Positions 37,142 through 44,797 are shown, counted from the first letter of the stretch. The stretch: 64,000 bases of DNA from an uncultured Prevotella sp. (GCF_937863835.1 NZ_CALMHT010000020.1:1-64000), one strand, 5' to 3'. Numbers and translations are program-made. The notes: a model not told the origin generated them from the sequence alone.

Positions 37142-37957
37142 TTATCTGTTATGACTTTTTAGATCGCAGGCGGCCTGTTCATAGTCTATCAGTTCTTTGA
37201 TTATCGGACTGTCTCCACATATCGAACAATGGTTGTTACGCTTTACTTTTATCGTACGGAAGTTCATTGTCTTCGCATCGAACGTCAGCAGACGATCAGT
37301 AAGCAATTCACCCACACCTATAAGATATTTCAGAGCCTCAGTTGCCTGTATGGTACCTAACATTCCTGCTATCGCACCAAGTACTCCTGCCTGGGAACAA
37401 GTAGGAACGCTGCCTGCTGGTGGAGGTTCTTTGAACATACATCGATAGCATGCGCTACCGGGCACATGTGTGAAGGTCTGTCCGTTAAACCTTAGTATAC
37501 CTCCGTGCGAAAATGCCTTACCTGCCATGACACAGGCATCATTGATAAGAAACTTCACCGGAAAATTGTCTGTTCCATCTATCACAAAATCATAATTCTT
37601 GATGATATCCAGAGCATTCGTTGAATCCATAAATGTATGATAGGTCACTACATTCACACCAGGATTGATCAGTTTCATTTTTTCCTTTGCACTCTCTACT
37701 TTTGCTTTGCCTACATCCGGGGTAAAATGGATTATCTGACGTTGCAGATTACTAAGGTCCACTACATCGGCATCCACGATACCAACAGTACCTACACCTG
37801 CTGCCGCAAGATACAAGGCGGCCGGTGCTCCCAATCCGCCAGCTCCTACCACAAGGACTTTACCGTTGAGTATTTTCTCCTGACCTTCCACACCCACATC
37901 CTGCAGGAGAATATGGCGACTGTAGCGTTCTATCTGTTCTTCGCTGAGTTCTATCAT
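37142..37957 (-). CDS. hcyF: E1-like adenylyltransferase (ThiF/MoeB/HesA, HcyF type)
   Basis: 271 residues. N-terminal nucleotide-binding motif VVGAGGLGAPAALYLAAAGVG, then DLSNLQRQIIH, the Arg/Asp ATP-site residues, VIDGTDNFPVKFLI, a Cys pair site YRCMFKEPP, SVPTCSQAGVLGAI, and HCSICGD, which with YRC may hold zinc. Activates the C-terminal Gly of the ThiS-like carrier as an adenylate before sulfur transfer. Its ATG overlaps the carrier stop by 4 bases. Confidence 0.92.
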   Translation of the reverse strand: MIELSEEQIERYSRHILLQDVGVEGQEKILNGKVLVVGAGGLGAPAALYLAAAGVGTVGIVDADVVDLSNLQRQIIHFTPDVGKAKVESAKEKMKLINPGVNVVTYHTFMDSTNALDIIKNYDFVIDGTDNFPVKFLINDACVMAGKAFSHGGILRFNGQTFTHVPGSACYRCMFKEPPPAGSVPTCSQAGVLGAIAGMLGTIQATEALKYLIGVGELLTDRLLTFDAKTMNFRTIKVKRNNHCSICGDSPIIKELIDYEQAACDLKSHNR

Positions 37958-38166
37958 TGTGCACCACCTCCCATAAAATACAGGAAGTCTATTTTATCAC
38001 CTTCCTTGATTTGTATCTTAGCCCATTTGTCACGATCGGCAAACTCCTCATTGATTTGTACGGAAACCATTTCCGGTTGCGTCACATTGTTCAATTCTAT
38101 CAGTTCTTTCAGGCTCAGCGGCAAATCTACCGACTGATTTTCACCATTTACTACAATTTTTGCCAT
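37954..38166 (-). CDS. hcyS: ThiS-like sulfur carrier with masked C-terminus (HcyS type)
   Basis: 70 residues with the ThiS/MoaD beta-grasp pattern (MAKIVVNGENQSVDLPLSL onward, KEGDKIDFLYFMGGG). The sequence ends GGGAQ, so two residues follow the Gly-Gly that would be thiocarboxylated. A carrier in this form cannot be activated until Ala-Gln is removed, which fits the JAMM protease two genes downstream. Could be read as plain ThiS, but the other genes here are not thiamine genes. Confidence 0.88.
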   Translation of the reverse strand: MAKIVVNGENQSVDLPLSLKELIELNNVTQPEMVSVQINEEFADRDKWAKIQIKEGDKIDFLYFMGGGAQ

Positions 38167-38194
38167 GTCTATTTTTATTTAAAAATCATTGGTG

Positions 38195-38224
38195 CAAAGT
38201 TCGGAATAAATCAGCTACCGCAAA
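38195..38224 (-). promoter_or_regulatory. weak promoter of the hcyS-hcyF-hcyD operon
   Basis: Minus-strand TTTTG near 38221-38224, 18 bases, then GAACTTTG at 38195-38202 (one mismatch to TAnnTTTG). The palindrome at 38247-38266 lies 22 bases upstream of this -33. Confidence 0.4.
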
Positions 38225-38246
38225 ATCCCATTGTGAGGGTATTTTA

Positions 38247-38266
38247 AATACCAAACCTTTGGTATT
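38247..38266. promoter_or_regulatory. palindromic operator between hcyS and metY
   Basis: AATACCAAA-CC-TTTGGTATT, perfect 9-bp arms. On the plus strand it runs straight into the metY -33 TTG (38265-38267). It could also act on the divergent hcyS promoter. Confidence 0.75.
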
Positions 38267-38295
38267 GTTGCCGTACCATAATATTTATACCTTTG
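38265..38295 (+). promoter_or_regulatory. promoter of the metY-like gene
   Basis: TTG at 38265-38267, 20 bases, TACCTTTG at 38288-38295. Start of transcription near 38302; the gene begins at 38320. No SAM or cobalamin riboswitch fits in this short leader. Confidence 0.7.
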
Positions 38296-38319
38296 CATCG
38301 TCAATAAATTTATAGAGAA

Positions 38320-39564
38320 ATGAAACATTATGAAACAGATATTCTGACATCTAAGTTTAATAAAAAAGATGCCTACGGTTCACTCGCTATGCCTGTCTAC
38401 TACACGGCAGCCTATGAATTTCCAAATGCCAAAGCGATGGAAGATGCCTTCTGCGGACGCAGTCCTGAACATTCTTATTCGCGTGTATCCAATCCTACAG
38501 TCCAGTATCTTGAGAAACGCATCCAGCACTTTACTGATGCAATAAGTGTCAGTGCGCTCAATACAGGTATGGCAGCTATCAGCAATGTCATGACTACGAT
38601 AGCTGCCAACGGCACCAACATCATCATATCTTCACATCTTTTCGGCAATACATACTCGTTGCTGACACACACGCTTGGAGCGTTAGGAGTGGAGATACGT
38701 ACTGCCGACCTTATTCATACAGATTCCATGGAGTCGCTCATCGATGAACATACTTGTGCCATATTTCTTGAAATCATAACGAACCCTCAAATGGAAGTGG
38801 CTGATCTTGAAGCATTATCGAAGATAGCTCACAAGCATCATGTACCACTTATCGCAGACACCACCATCGTACCGTTCACAACTTTCCATGCGAAGGATTT
38901 CGGTGTAGACGTAGAGGTCTTGTCAAGTACAAAATATATATCGGGAGGTGCCACAGGATTAGGAGGTATCATCATCGACTACGGCCATTTCGACTGGTCG
39001 GAATCCCCTACACCGTCTCTACGTGAGAAGAGCAAGCGCATCGGCGGACGTTTCGCTTTCACGGCACGTCTTAAACAAGAGATTATACCCAATTTCGGCA
39101 CGTTGATGACTCCACAAGTGGCATACATGGAAACTTTGGGACTTGAAACATTGGATATCAGATACCACCGACAGGCTTCATCAGCTTTGTGGCTTGCACA
39201 GCAACTGGAACATTCCGATCATATCAAGGAAATCAATTATACAGGTTTGGAGAGTAATCCTTTTCACGCTCTCAGTATAAAACAATTCGGTGTACTTCCC
39301 GGAGCGATGCTTACCCTAGACTTAGACAGCAAAGAACAATGTTATCAGTTCATTGATCATCTGCAACTGATTCGGCGAGCCACCAATCTGTTCGACAATA
39401 AAAGTCTGACCATACATCCGGCAAGTACTATTTTTGGCACATTCACCGAAGCGCAGCGGAAGGTTATGGATGTTAAATCCACTACTGTAAGATTAAGTAT
39501 TGGACTTGAAAATCAAGAAGATATTCTGGATGACATCCTGCAGGCAGCAAAATGTATAATATAA
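38320..39564 (+). CDS. metY: O-acetylhomoserine sulfhydrylase-type enzyme
   Basis: 414 residues of the Cys/Met metabolism PLP family. PLP lysine K205 in SSTKYISGG, D180 in IADTTIVPF, and the early SYSRVSNPT and NTGMAAI motifs. Divergent from a thiocarboxylate carrier operon, like the Wolinella succinogenes homocysteine pathway in which MetY uses a protein thiocarboxylate as sulfur donor to O-acetylhomoserine. It could also be a cystathionine gamma-synthase or lyase; the context favours homocysteine synthesis. Confidence 0.85.
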   Translation: MKHYETDILTSKFNKKDAYGSLAMPVYYTAAYEFPNAKAMEDAFCGRSPEHSYSRVSNPTVQYLEKRIQHFTDAISVSALNTGMAAISNVMTTIAANGTNIIISSHLFGNTYSLLTHTLGALGVEIRTADLIHTDSMESLIDEHTCAIFLEIITNPQMEVADLEALSKIAHKHHVPLIADTTIVPFTTFHAKDFGVDVEVLSSTKYISGGATGLGGIIIDYGHFDWSESPTPSLREKSKRIGGRFAFTARLKQEIIPNFGTLMTPQVAYMETLGLETLDIRYHRQASSALWLAQQLEHSDHIKEINYTGLESNPFHALSIKQFGVLPGAMLTLDLDSKEQCYQFIDHLQLIRRATNLFDNKSLTIHPASTIFGTFTEAQRKVMDVKSTTVRLSIGLENQEDILDDILQAAKCII

Positions 39565-39565
39565 A

Positions 39566-39597
39566 AGACACATCAGATATAATATTCTGATGTGTCT
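39566..39597. terminator. 12-bp hairpin spanning the convergent gene ends
   Basis: AGACACATCAGA (39566-39577) and TCTGATGTGTCT (39586-39597) are perfect complements with an 8-base loop. The regulator's stop codon (39573-39575) lies inside the stem. On the minus strand TTTTAT follows, supporting termination of the regulator; on the plus strand no T-run follows. Confidence 0.7.
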
Positions 39598-40220
39598 ATA
39601 AGTCCTGACCGTACAGCAGACTTCACTGCTTCATGGGCAGTGTTGACACCTAACTTCCGAAAAATATTCTTACGGTGTGTGTTGATTGTGTGAATACTGG
39701 AGAAACGTTCCGCTGCTATCTCTTTGGTCGTTTTACCCTGAGCGATAGCCCTCACAATCTCTATCTCTGTATGCGTGAGTTTTGAAGGTTTTTCTTCCTC
39801 TTTCAGTCGTTCAGAGAGTAATATTTCGGTAACTCGCTGGCAAATATATCTCTCACCCCGCGCGGCATAACCAAGCGCTTCTGTAATTTCTTTAAGTGAG
39901 GAATCTTTGAAGACGACACTCATATTACGACTGTTATATACCACGCTCTTCAGAAAAGATTCTGTCAGATCATCGCTGAATAGCAACCAGTGCACTTCGG
40001 GAAACCGTTCTCCAATGATAAGAAGACTGTCCACGTCATTAAAGTCGAAAAGAGTATAGTCTAGTACTACGACGGCACATTCATCCATTTCTTTGAGCTT
40101 TTCAATCAGTTCATATTTGTCTGTCGCATGTCGAACATCGTTATCCTTTCTGTTACGGATAAGTTGTTCTACCGCATAAGCTGATAGTTCCCTGTTGTCT
40201 GCTATGATAAATATTGCCAT
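39573..40220 (-). CDS. NarL/LuxR-family response regulator
   Basis: 215 residues. Receiver domain with probable phospho-Asp in VVVLDYTLFD, acidic ADN near the start, Ser in LLFSDD and Lys in VFKDSS. A LuxR-type helix-turn-helix follows (about 150-212, LTHTEIEIVRAIAQGKTTKEIAAERFSSIHTINTHRKNIFRKLGV). The frame opens at a TTG at 40250, but the ATG at 40220 is preferred because a -7 box lies at 40248-40255. No sensor kinase is adjacent. Location next to metY and half-sites upstream suggest that it binds the TACCAAA palindromes. Confidence 0.9.
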   Translation of the reverse strand: MAIFIIADNRELSAYAVEQLIRNRKDNDVRHATDKYELIEKLKEMDECAVVVLDYTLFDFNDVDSLLIIGERFPEVHWLLFSDDLTESFLKSVVYNSRNMSVVFKDSSLKEITEALGYAARGERYICQRVTEILLSERLKEEEKPSKLTHTEIEIVRAIAQGKTTKEIAAERFSSIHTINTHRKNIFRKLGVNTAHEAVKSAVRSGLIDTSEYYI

Positions 40221-40247
40221 ATCGTCTATATTAATAATTTGACAATG

Positions 40248-40255
40248 CAAAGTTA
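40248..40255 (-). promoter_or_regulatory. -7 box of the LuxR regulator gene
   Basis: Minus-strand TAACTTTG at 40248-40255, with the predicted transcript starting about 21 bases before the ATG at 40220. No well-spaced -33 TTG: candidates give spacers of 14 or 26 bases, which may mean activator dependence. Confidence 0.5.
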
Positions 40256-40301
40256 TCCCGAATTATTCACAACTGAAATCGCAAACAAAAGGTAAATTGG
40301 C

Positions 40302-40317
40302 TACCACATTTGTGGTA
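40302..40317. promoter_or_regulatory. operator-like palindrome upstream of the LuxR regulator
   Basis: TACCACA-TT-TGTGGTA, perfect 7-bp arms, a variant of TACCAAA-N2-TTTGGTA. Further half-sites flank it: GGTA at 40291, TACCAAA at 40321-40327 and TACCAAACGTTTG at 40332-40344. It begins about 47 bases upstream of the -7 box, consistent with autoregulation. Confidence 0.55.
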
Positions 40318-40417
40318 AATTACCAAAAAAATACCAAACGTTTGCGATGAATTAACATTCCCATATTAAATAATACATCTTTATTTTGAAAAAACAAAAT
40401 CAGAGTTGAGTGGTAAA

Positions 40418-40456
40418 TCAACGGTAACTCAACGACTGTTCAACGATGAATCAACG
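40418..40456. repeat. four TCAACG units at an exact 11-bp period
   Basis: TCAACG starts at 40418, 40429, 40440 and 40451. Units of this period face the same side of the helix. A 7-bp inverted repeat GTTGAGT/ACTCAAC (40405-40411, 40427-40433) overlaps the first two. Function unknown; not part of the element in copy A. Confidence 0.6.
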
Positions 40457-40493
40457 ACGCTTTATAATGAACGCGCAGAGGCGCGCAAATCTA

Positions 40494-41061
40494 GGATACA
40501 AAATACAATTAATATTGGTACTGGTTACCAATAAAAAGCACCACTACCAACATGAATTTGGAAAATGTAATGAAAAGGATTTTGAGGATACCCATTGCCT
40601 GTCTACGACCGAATAAAAGTGAAAGAGAAGCTTGAGCCTACACTCTCAGGAATGAGCCCCGGCTCTTAATAAGAAAAATAAGAAAAATAAACGTCATTAC
40701 GTCGCAGAACAGCATAAACACCTGATAACAAAGATGATAACACTTTACAACAGCTGAAATAACAATGCGGAACGCTACACATTCGTCACAAATTTAGGCC
40801 TAAAAGTGTTGCAAAAGCGGTGGGATTGAAGACCATTTACGGTGGGATTGAACAACTTTTAGGCCTAAATTTTGTGTCAAAGCGGTGCTTTCGGTGATCA
40901 AAAATGGTACTTTTGAAGCTTAAACCATCAAAAGTATACAGAAAATACAAATATTCACTTATCACAAGAGAACAAAAAGAATGGTGTTATGGTAGTGTTT
41001 TGCAAGGTATGTATCTGGGTGAGAGCCTTATATACAAAGGATTAGCGATGTTATGATGTTT
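40494..41061 (-). repeat. interspersed non-coding element, copy B (inverted)
   Basis: Reverse-complement copy of 16587-17133. The identical 115-bp core is 40754-40868. It contains TTTAGGCCTAAA at 40793-40804 and 40858-40869, and the 13-mer CGGTGGGATTGAA at 40818-40830 and 40840-40852. It has about 20 extra bases near 40650-40670 that copy A lacks. The rest is estimated by eye at roughly 80-85 percent identity. Ends are approximate. Confidence 0.85.
40552..40635 (+). other. 27-codon frame inside element copy B
   Basis: ATG at 40552 to TGA at 40633-40635, beginning MNLENVMKRILRIP. The equivalent in copy A is shortened by a stop. The opposite strand also has a short hydrophobic frame here. Coding status is uncertain. 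Confidence 0.2.
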
Positions 41062-41158
41062 AATTGCTCATTTTCTTTTGTGAGGAAATTTTAGGTATAA
41101 TCTGTTGAAAAAATTAATAATTTTGGTTGAAAACGAATAAGTTATGGACTAAAATCGT

Positions 41159-41166
41159 TACCTTTG
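41159..41166 (+). promoter_or_regulatory. -7 box of dapB
   Basis: TACCTTTG fits TAnnTTTG and lies 22 bases before the dapB start. No clear -33 TTG at the usual distance. Confidence 0.45.
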
Positions 41167-41188
41167 CGAAAATTTAATTCGAATTAAA

Positions 41189-41944
41189 ATGAAAATTGCT
41201 TTAATCGGCTACGGTAAAATGGGCAAAATGATAGAACAGATTGCCAAAGACCGTGGTCATGAAATCGTTAGTATTATTGATATTGATAACCCACAGGACT
41301 TCGACAGTCCCGCTTTTGCATCGGCAGATGTCGCTATCGAGTTTACAGCTCCTATGGCTGCCTATGGCAACTACCTGAAGGCTTTCGCTCATAACGTGAA
41401 GGTGGTTTCGGGATCTACCGGATGGATGAAAGAACATGGCGACGAGGTGAAGAAGATGTGCTCGGAAGGTGGACAGACGCTGTTCTGGGCTTCCAATTTC
41501 AGTATCGGCGTGGCTATATTCAGTGCCGTAAACCGTTATCTGGCGAAGATTATGAACGGTTTCCCTCAGTATCGTGTGGAGATGACTGAGACGCATCATA
41601 TTCATAAACTCGATGCTCCTTCGGGCACGGCTATCACGCTCGCCGAAGAGATTATCGACAATATGGACAGCAAGGACAAATGGGTAAAGGGTACGTTGCT
41701 GGCTCCCGACGGCTCACTTACAGGCTCTGATGCCTGTGCCGCCAACGAACTGGCTATCAACAGTATCCGCCGTGATGAGGTGCCTGGTATCCATACCATC
41801 GAATACGACTCGGAAGCTGATAAGATAACCATCACCCACGATGCACACAGCCGTAAGGGCTTCGCCTTGGGTGCTGTACTGGCTGCCGAATATACCAAGG
41901 ACCATAAGGGACTGCTCACAACGAGCGACCTGTTCAAGTTTTAA
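41189..41944 (+). CDS. dapB: 4-hydroxy-tetrahydrodipicolinate reductase
   Basis: Reduces 4-hydroxy-tetrahydrodipicolinate in lysine and diaminopimelate synthesis. 251 residues with the N-terminal NAD(P)-binding GYGKMG motif, GSTGW, and the catalytic region ETHHIHKLDAPSGTA (His and Lys). Likely first gene of an operon with two S26 proteins and the WbqC-like gene; the next gene starts 18 bases later. Confidence 0.95.
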   Translation: MKIALIGYGKMGKMIEQIAKDRGHEIVSIIDIDNPQDFDSPAFASADVAIEFTAPMAAYGNYLKAFAHNVKVVSGSTGWMKEHGDEVKKMCSEGGQTLFWASNFSIGVAIFSAVNRYLAKIMNGFPQYRVEMTETHHIHKLDAPSGTAITLAEEIIDNMDSKDKWVKGTLLAPDGSLTGSDACAANELAINSIRRDEVPGIHTIEYDSEADKITITHDAHSRKGFALGAVLAAEYTKDHKGLLTTSDLFKF

Positions 41945-41962
41945 TGCGTAATAGTCACGATC

Positions 41963-43399
41963 ATGATCGATAAAGAAAAAGAAAGTCGCAATATGAAGGT
42001 ACAGTGGACGAAATGTATTGTCGTACTGGTACTGTATCTCGTTTTTCTACTGTGGTTGAAAAGTTGGCTGGGACTCATCGTCGTCCCATTCATATTCGAT
42101 GTCTATATCACCAAGAAGATAAAATGGCAGTGGTGGAAAGAGGCCGAACGGCCGGTGAAGTTTGTGATGAGTTGGATAGACGCTCTGGTGTTTGCCCTCG
42201 TAGCCGTATACTTCATCAATCTGTTCTTCTTCCAGAACTATGTCATACCGTCTTCTTCGCTTGAGAAATCGTTGCTCACGGGCGATTATCTGTTTGTCAG
42301 CAAACTGAGTTACGGTCCCCGTATCCCGGAGACGCCGCTCACAATGCCACTCACACAGCATACGTTACCGGTGGTTGACATGAAATCTTATATAGAATGG
42401 CCCCATTGGGACTACCGTCGTGTAAAGGGACTGGGACATGTGAAACTGAATGATATCGTCGTGTTCAACTATCCTGCCGGCGACACGCTCGTCAGCGCTC
42501 CGCAATATCAGGCTTACGACTACTATCAGATGTGCTACGGACTGGGATGGCAGTTGTATCAGCAGCATCCGAACCTCGACTCAATCAGTCCGGTACAGCG
42601 CCGTGCCGTGTTCGATCAGGTCTACGCCACAGGACGACAGGCTATCAAGGACAACGCCGCCGAATACGGTGACATCATGACACGACCTACCGACCGCCGC
42701 GAAAACTATGTAAAACGTTGTGTAGGTCTGCCGGGGATGACCTTGCAGATCAAGAACCGTATCGTCTATCTCAACGGCAAGGCCAACAAGGAACCGGACA
42801 ATGTGCAGTATACTTACTATATGAAACTGAAAGTTGCGCTTTCTGACGATATGATGAAAGACCTCGGCATCAGCAACGAAGACTTGACAAGTCTGAACCA
42901 GAACGGTTACATGCCGCTTACCAAACGTGCCTACAACGTACTCTCGCACCGTAAGGACCTGGTACAGAGCATCCGCCTCAACACAGACGCGACGGATAAC
43001 GATATCTATCCGCTGAACGGGAATATGCACTGGACACGCGACAACTACGGACCCATCTGGATTCCCGCCAAAGGAAAGAGTATACATCTGGATATAAACA
43101 ATATAGCTATATACGAACGTCCTATCAAAGTGTATGAGGGCAACGACTTGCAGGTGAAAGATGGCAAAATCTTTATCAACGGCAAACGGACAGACAAGTA
43201 CACATTCAAGATGGACTACTACTGGATGATGGGCGACAACCGCCACAATTCGGCCGACAGCCGCTATTGGGGTTTCGTGCCTGAAGATCATATCGTAGGT
43301 AAACCTATATTTATCTGGTGGTCGTCTGATCCCGACCGCCATGGGTTCTCCGGTATAAGATGGAGCCGCCTGTTCAACTGGGTGGACAATATAAAGTAA
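41963..43399 (+). CDS. lepB: signal peptidase I
   Basis: Removes signal peptides from exported proteins at the inner membrane. 478 residues, long for the family because of a large insertion between boxes. N-terminal transmembrane segments are followed by the Ser box VIPSSSLEKSL (catalytic Ser) and the Lys box YVKRCVGLPGM, then GDNRHNSADSRYWGFVPE. Both catalytic residues are present, unlike in the next gene. A second possible start is the Met at 41993. Confidence 0.93.
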   Translation: MIDKEKESRNMKVQWTKCIVVLVLYLVFLLWLKSWLGLIVVPFIFDVYITKKIKWQWWKEAERPVKFVMSWIDALVFALVAVYFINLFFFQNYVIPSSSLEKSLLTGDYLFVSKLSYGPRIPETPLTMPLTQHTLPVVDMKSYIEWPHWDYRRVKGLGHVKLNDIVVFNYPAGDTLVSAPQYQAYDYYQMCYGLGWQLYQQHPNLDSISPVQRRAVFDQVYATGRQAIKDNAAEYGDIMTRPTDRRENYVKRCVGLPGMTLQIKNRIVYLNGKANKEPDNVQYTYYMKLKVALSDDMMKDLGISNEDLTSLNQNGYMPLTKRAYNVLSHRKDLVQSIRLNTDATDNDIYPLNGNMHWTRDNYGPIWIPAKGKSIHLDINNIAIYERPIKVYEGNDLQVKDGKIFINGKRTDKYTFKMDYYWMMGDNRHNSADSRYWGFVPEDHIVGKPIFIWWSSDPDRHGFSGIRWSRLFNWVDNIK

Positions 43400-43412
43400 A
43401 CTTAAACAACCG

Positions 43413-44096
43413 ATGAAAGGAACTCTCAAGTTTGTGGTAGCACTGGCAGTCACTTTCTTGGTGATGTTAGCTTTCCGCGCTCTGGCGTTCACTATCTATA
43501 CGGTACCGTCTTCGGGTCTGCAACCGGAACTGAAAGAGGGTGACAGAATACTGGTGAACAGATGGAGTTACGGACTACGCACGGGCTTGGGAGGACTTTT
43601 TTCTTATGGCAGATGGTGTAAGAGCAAGATTGACTACAACGATATGGTTGCCTTCAATGAACCGCTCGACACCGCAGACGACGTCACTTACCGACCTGTA
43701 TGTCTGGGTTATTGCAAGGCTGTACCGGGTGATACGGTCTCGGTAAACAAGGATGTACAGATTGTCATTCCGGGGAAATGCCGGATGGTAAGAGTCACAA
43801 AAGAGAATATGGCTCTACTTTGCAATACGTATAACATACACGAGCATCGCAAGGCACAGATTAAAGGAGACACGCTGTATGTAGACGGCAAAATAACCCA
43901 TTGCGCTTCGTTCACACAGAATTATTACTGGATGACAACCCACAGCAACCATAATCTGAAAGATTCGCGATTCTTCGGACTGGTGCCTGAAAATCATATC
44001 ATCGGCAAGGTTGTCACTGTCGTGTTCAACAAAGATGACCGTAAACCGTTCTACGAAGGTTACCGCAACGACAGGTTCTTCGCATCAATAAAATGA
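43413..44096 (+). CDS. S26 signal peptidase-like protein, catalytic residues missing
   Basis: 227 residues with an N-terminal membrane helix and the S26 fold: TVPSSGLQPELKEGDRILVNRWSYG, LGYCKAVPGDTVSV, and HNLKDSRFFGLVPE. Aligned to the neighbouring signal peptidase and to E. coli LepB, the catalytic Ser is Gly (PSSG instead of PSxS), and the position of the general-base Lys, six before the Pro of PGD, is Gly; the Lys seen is three before it. It is probably a pseudoenzyme or has a shifted catalytic set. It starts 13 bases after lepB and overlaps the next gene by 4 bases. Confidence 0.82.
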   Translation: MKGTLKFVVALAVTFLVMLAFRALAFTIYTVPSSGLQPELKEGDRILVNRWSYGLRTGLGGLFSYGRWCKSKIDYNDMVAFNEPLDTADDVTYRPVCLGYCKAVPGDTVSVNKDVQIVIPGKCRMVRVTKENMALLCNTYNIHEHRKAQIKGDTLYVDGKITHCASFTQNYYWMTTHSNHNLKDSRFFGLVPENHIIGKVVTVVFNKDDRKPFYEGYRNDRFFASIK

Positions 44097-44797
44097 AAGC
44101 ATTATTATCTTCCACATACTTCGGACCGATACAATGGTATCAGAAACTAAACCGTTACGACGAGATACGGATAGAGCAGTACGACAGTTATATGAAACAG
44201 ACGTACCGCAACCGTTGTATCATCGCTACGACAAACGGTCTGCAGGCTCTGACGATACCTACAGAGAGGACCGACTCACAATCGTCTGACAACAAGATGC
44301 TGATGAAGGATATCCGCATCAGCGACCACGGCAACTGGCGACATCTGCACTGGAACGCTTTGGTGAGCGCCTACGGCGAGTCGCCGTTCTTCGAATATTA
44401 TGCTGACGACATCCACCCGTTCTTTGAGAAGAAATGGGATTTCCTCTTCGACTTCAATATGGAGATAACGGAGAAGATGTGCGAGCTGACAGACATCAGA
44501 CCGAATATCCGGGTGACCGACGAGTTCTTCAAGGTAGAAAACGACTACTCCAAGGTAGAAGGCGACTGCATCAAAGCGGAAGATGATTGCATCAAGACAA
44601 CCGACAACCTCGCAGACTCACTAGAAACAATCAAAGACTTCCGTGAAGTGATTCGCCCCAAGCATCCGCTGCCCGATGCTGACTTCACACCGGAAAGATA
44701 TTATCAGGTATACGAACAGAAACATGGATTCCTGCCGAATCTGAGTATTCTCGATTTGCTCTTCAATATGGGAAACGAAAGTATATTTCTGCTATAG
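44093..44797 (+). CDS. WbqC-like family protein with a heptad insertion
   Basis: 234 residues with the WbqC N-terminal pattern STYFGPIQWYQKL, RNRCIIATTNGLQALTIP and WRHLHWNALVSAYGESPFFEYY. From residue 147 there are four 7-residue units (KVENDYS, KVEGDCI, KAEDDCI, KTTDNLA), encoded by 21-bp tandem repeats at 44531-44614. The family is linked to surface polysaccharide loci elsewhere, but its reaction is unclear. ATG overlaps the preceding stop (ATGA). Confidence 0.85.
   Translation: MKALLSSTYFGPIQWYQKLNRYDEIRIEQYDSYMKQTYRNRCIIATTNGLQALTIPTERTDSQSSDNKMLMKDIRISDHGNWRHLHWNALVSAYGESPFFEYYADDIHPFFEKKWDFLFDFNMEITEKMCELTDIRPNIRVTDEFFKVENDYSKVEGDCIKAEDDCIKTTDNLADSLETIKDFREVIRPKHPLPDADFTPERYYQVYEQKHGFLPNLSILDLLFNMGNESIFLL

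Larger units (their letters stand above)
40221..41188. other. 968-bp non-coding gap upstream of the regulator and dapB
   Basis: Holds the regulator promoter and operator-like sites (40248-40348), an 11-bp phased repeat (40418-40456), a small GC-rich inverted repeat (CGCGC-agag-GCGCG, about 40472-40485), copy B of the interspersed element (40494-41061), and the dapB promoter box (41159-41166). No protein gene larger than a 27-codon frame. Confidence 0.7.

Noticed and set aside
37954..38166. ThiS of the thiamine pathway
   Set aside because: No thiC, thiE, thiG or thiH nearby, and the two-residue tail after Gly-Gly with a JAMM protease in the same operon fits the homocysteine-type carrier better.
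38296..38319. Riboswitch (SAM or cobalamin) before metY
   Set aside because: The leader is only about 18 bases from the predicted transcript start, too short for either aptamer.
40472..40485. GC-rich inverted repeat as a terminator
   Set aside because: Short stem with no following T-run and no gene ending there.
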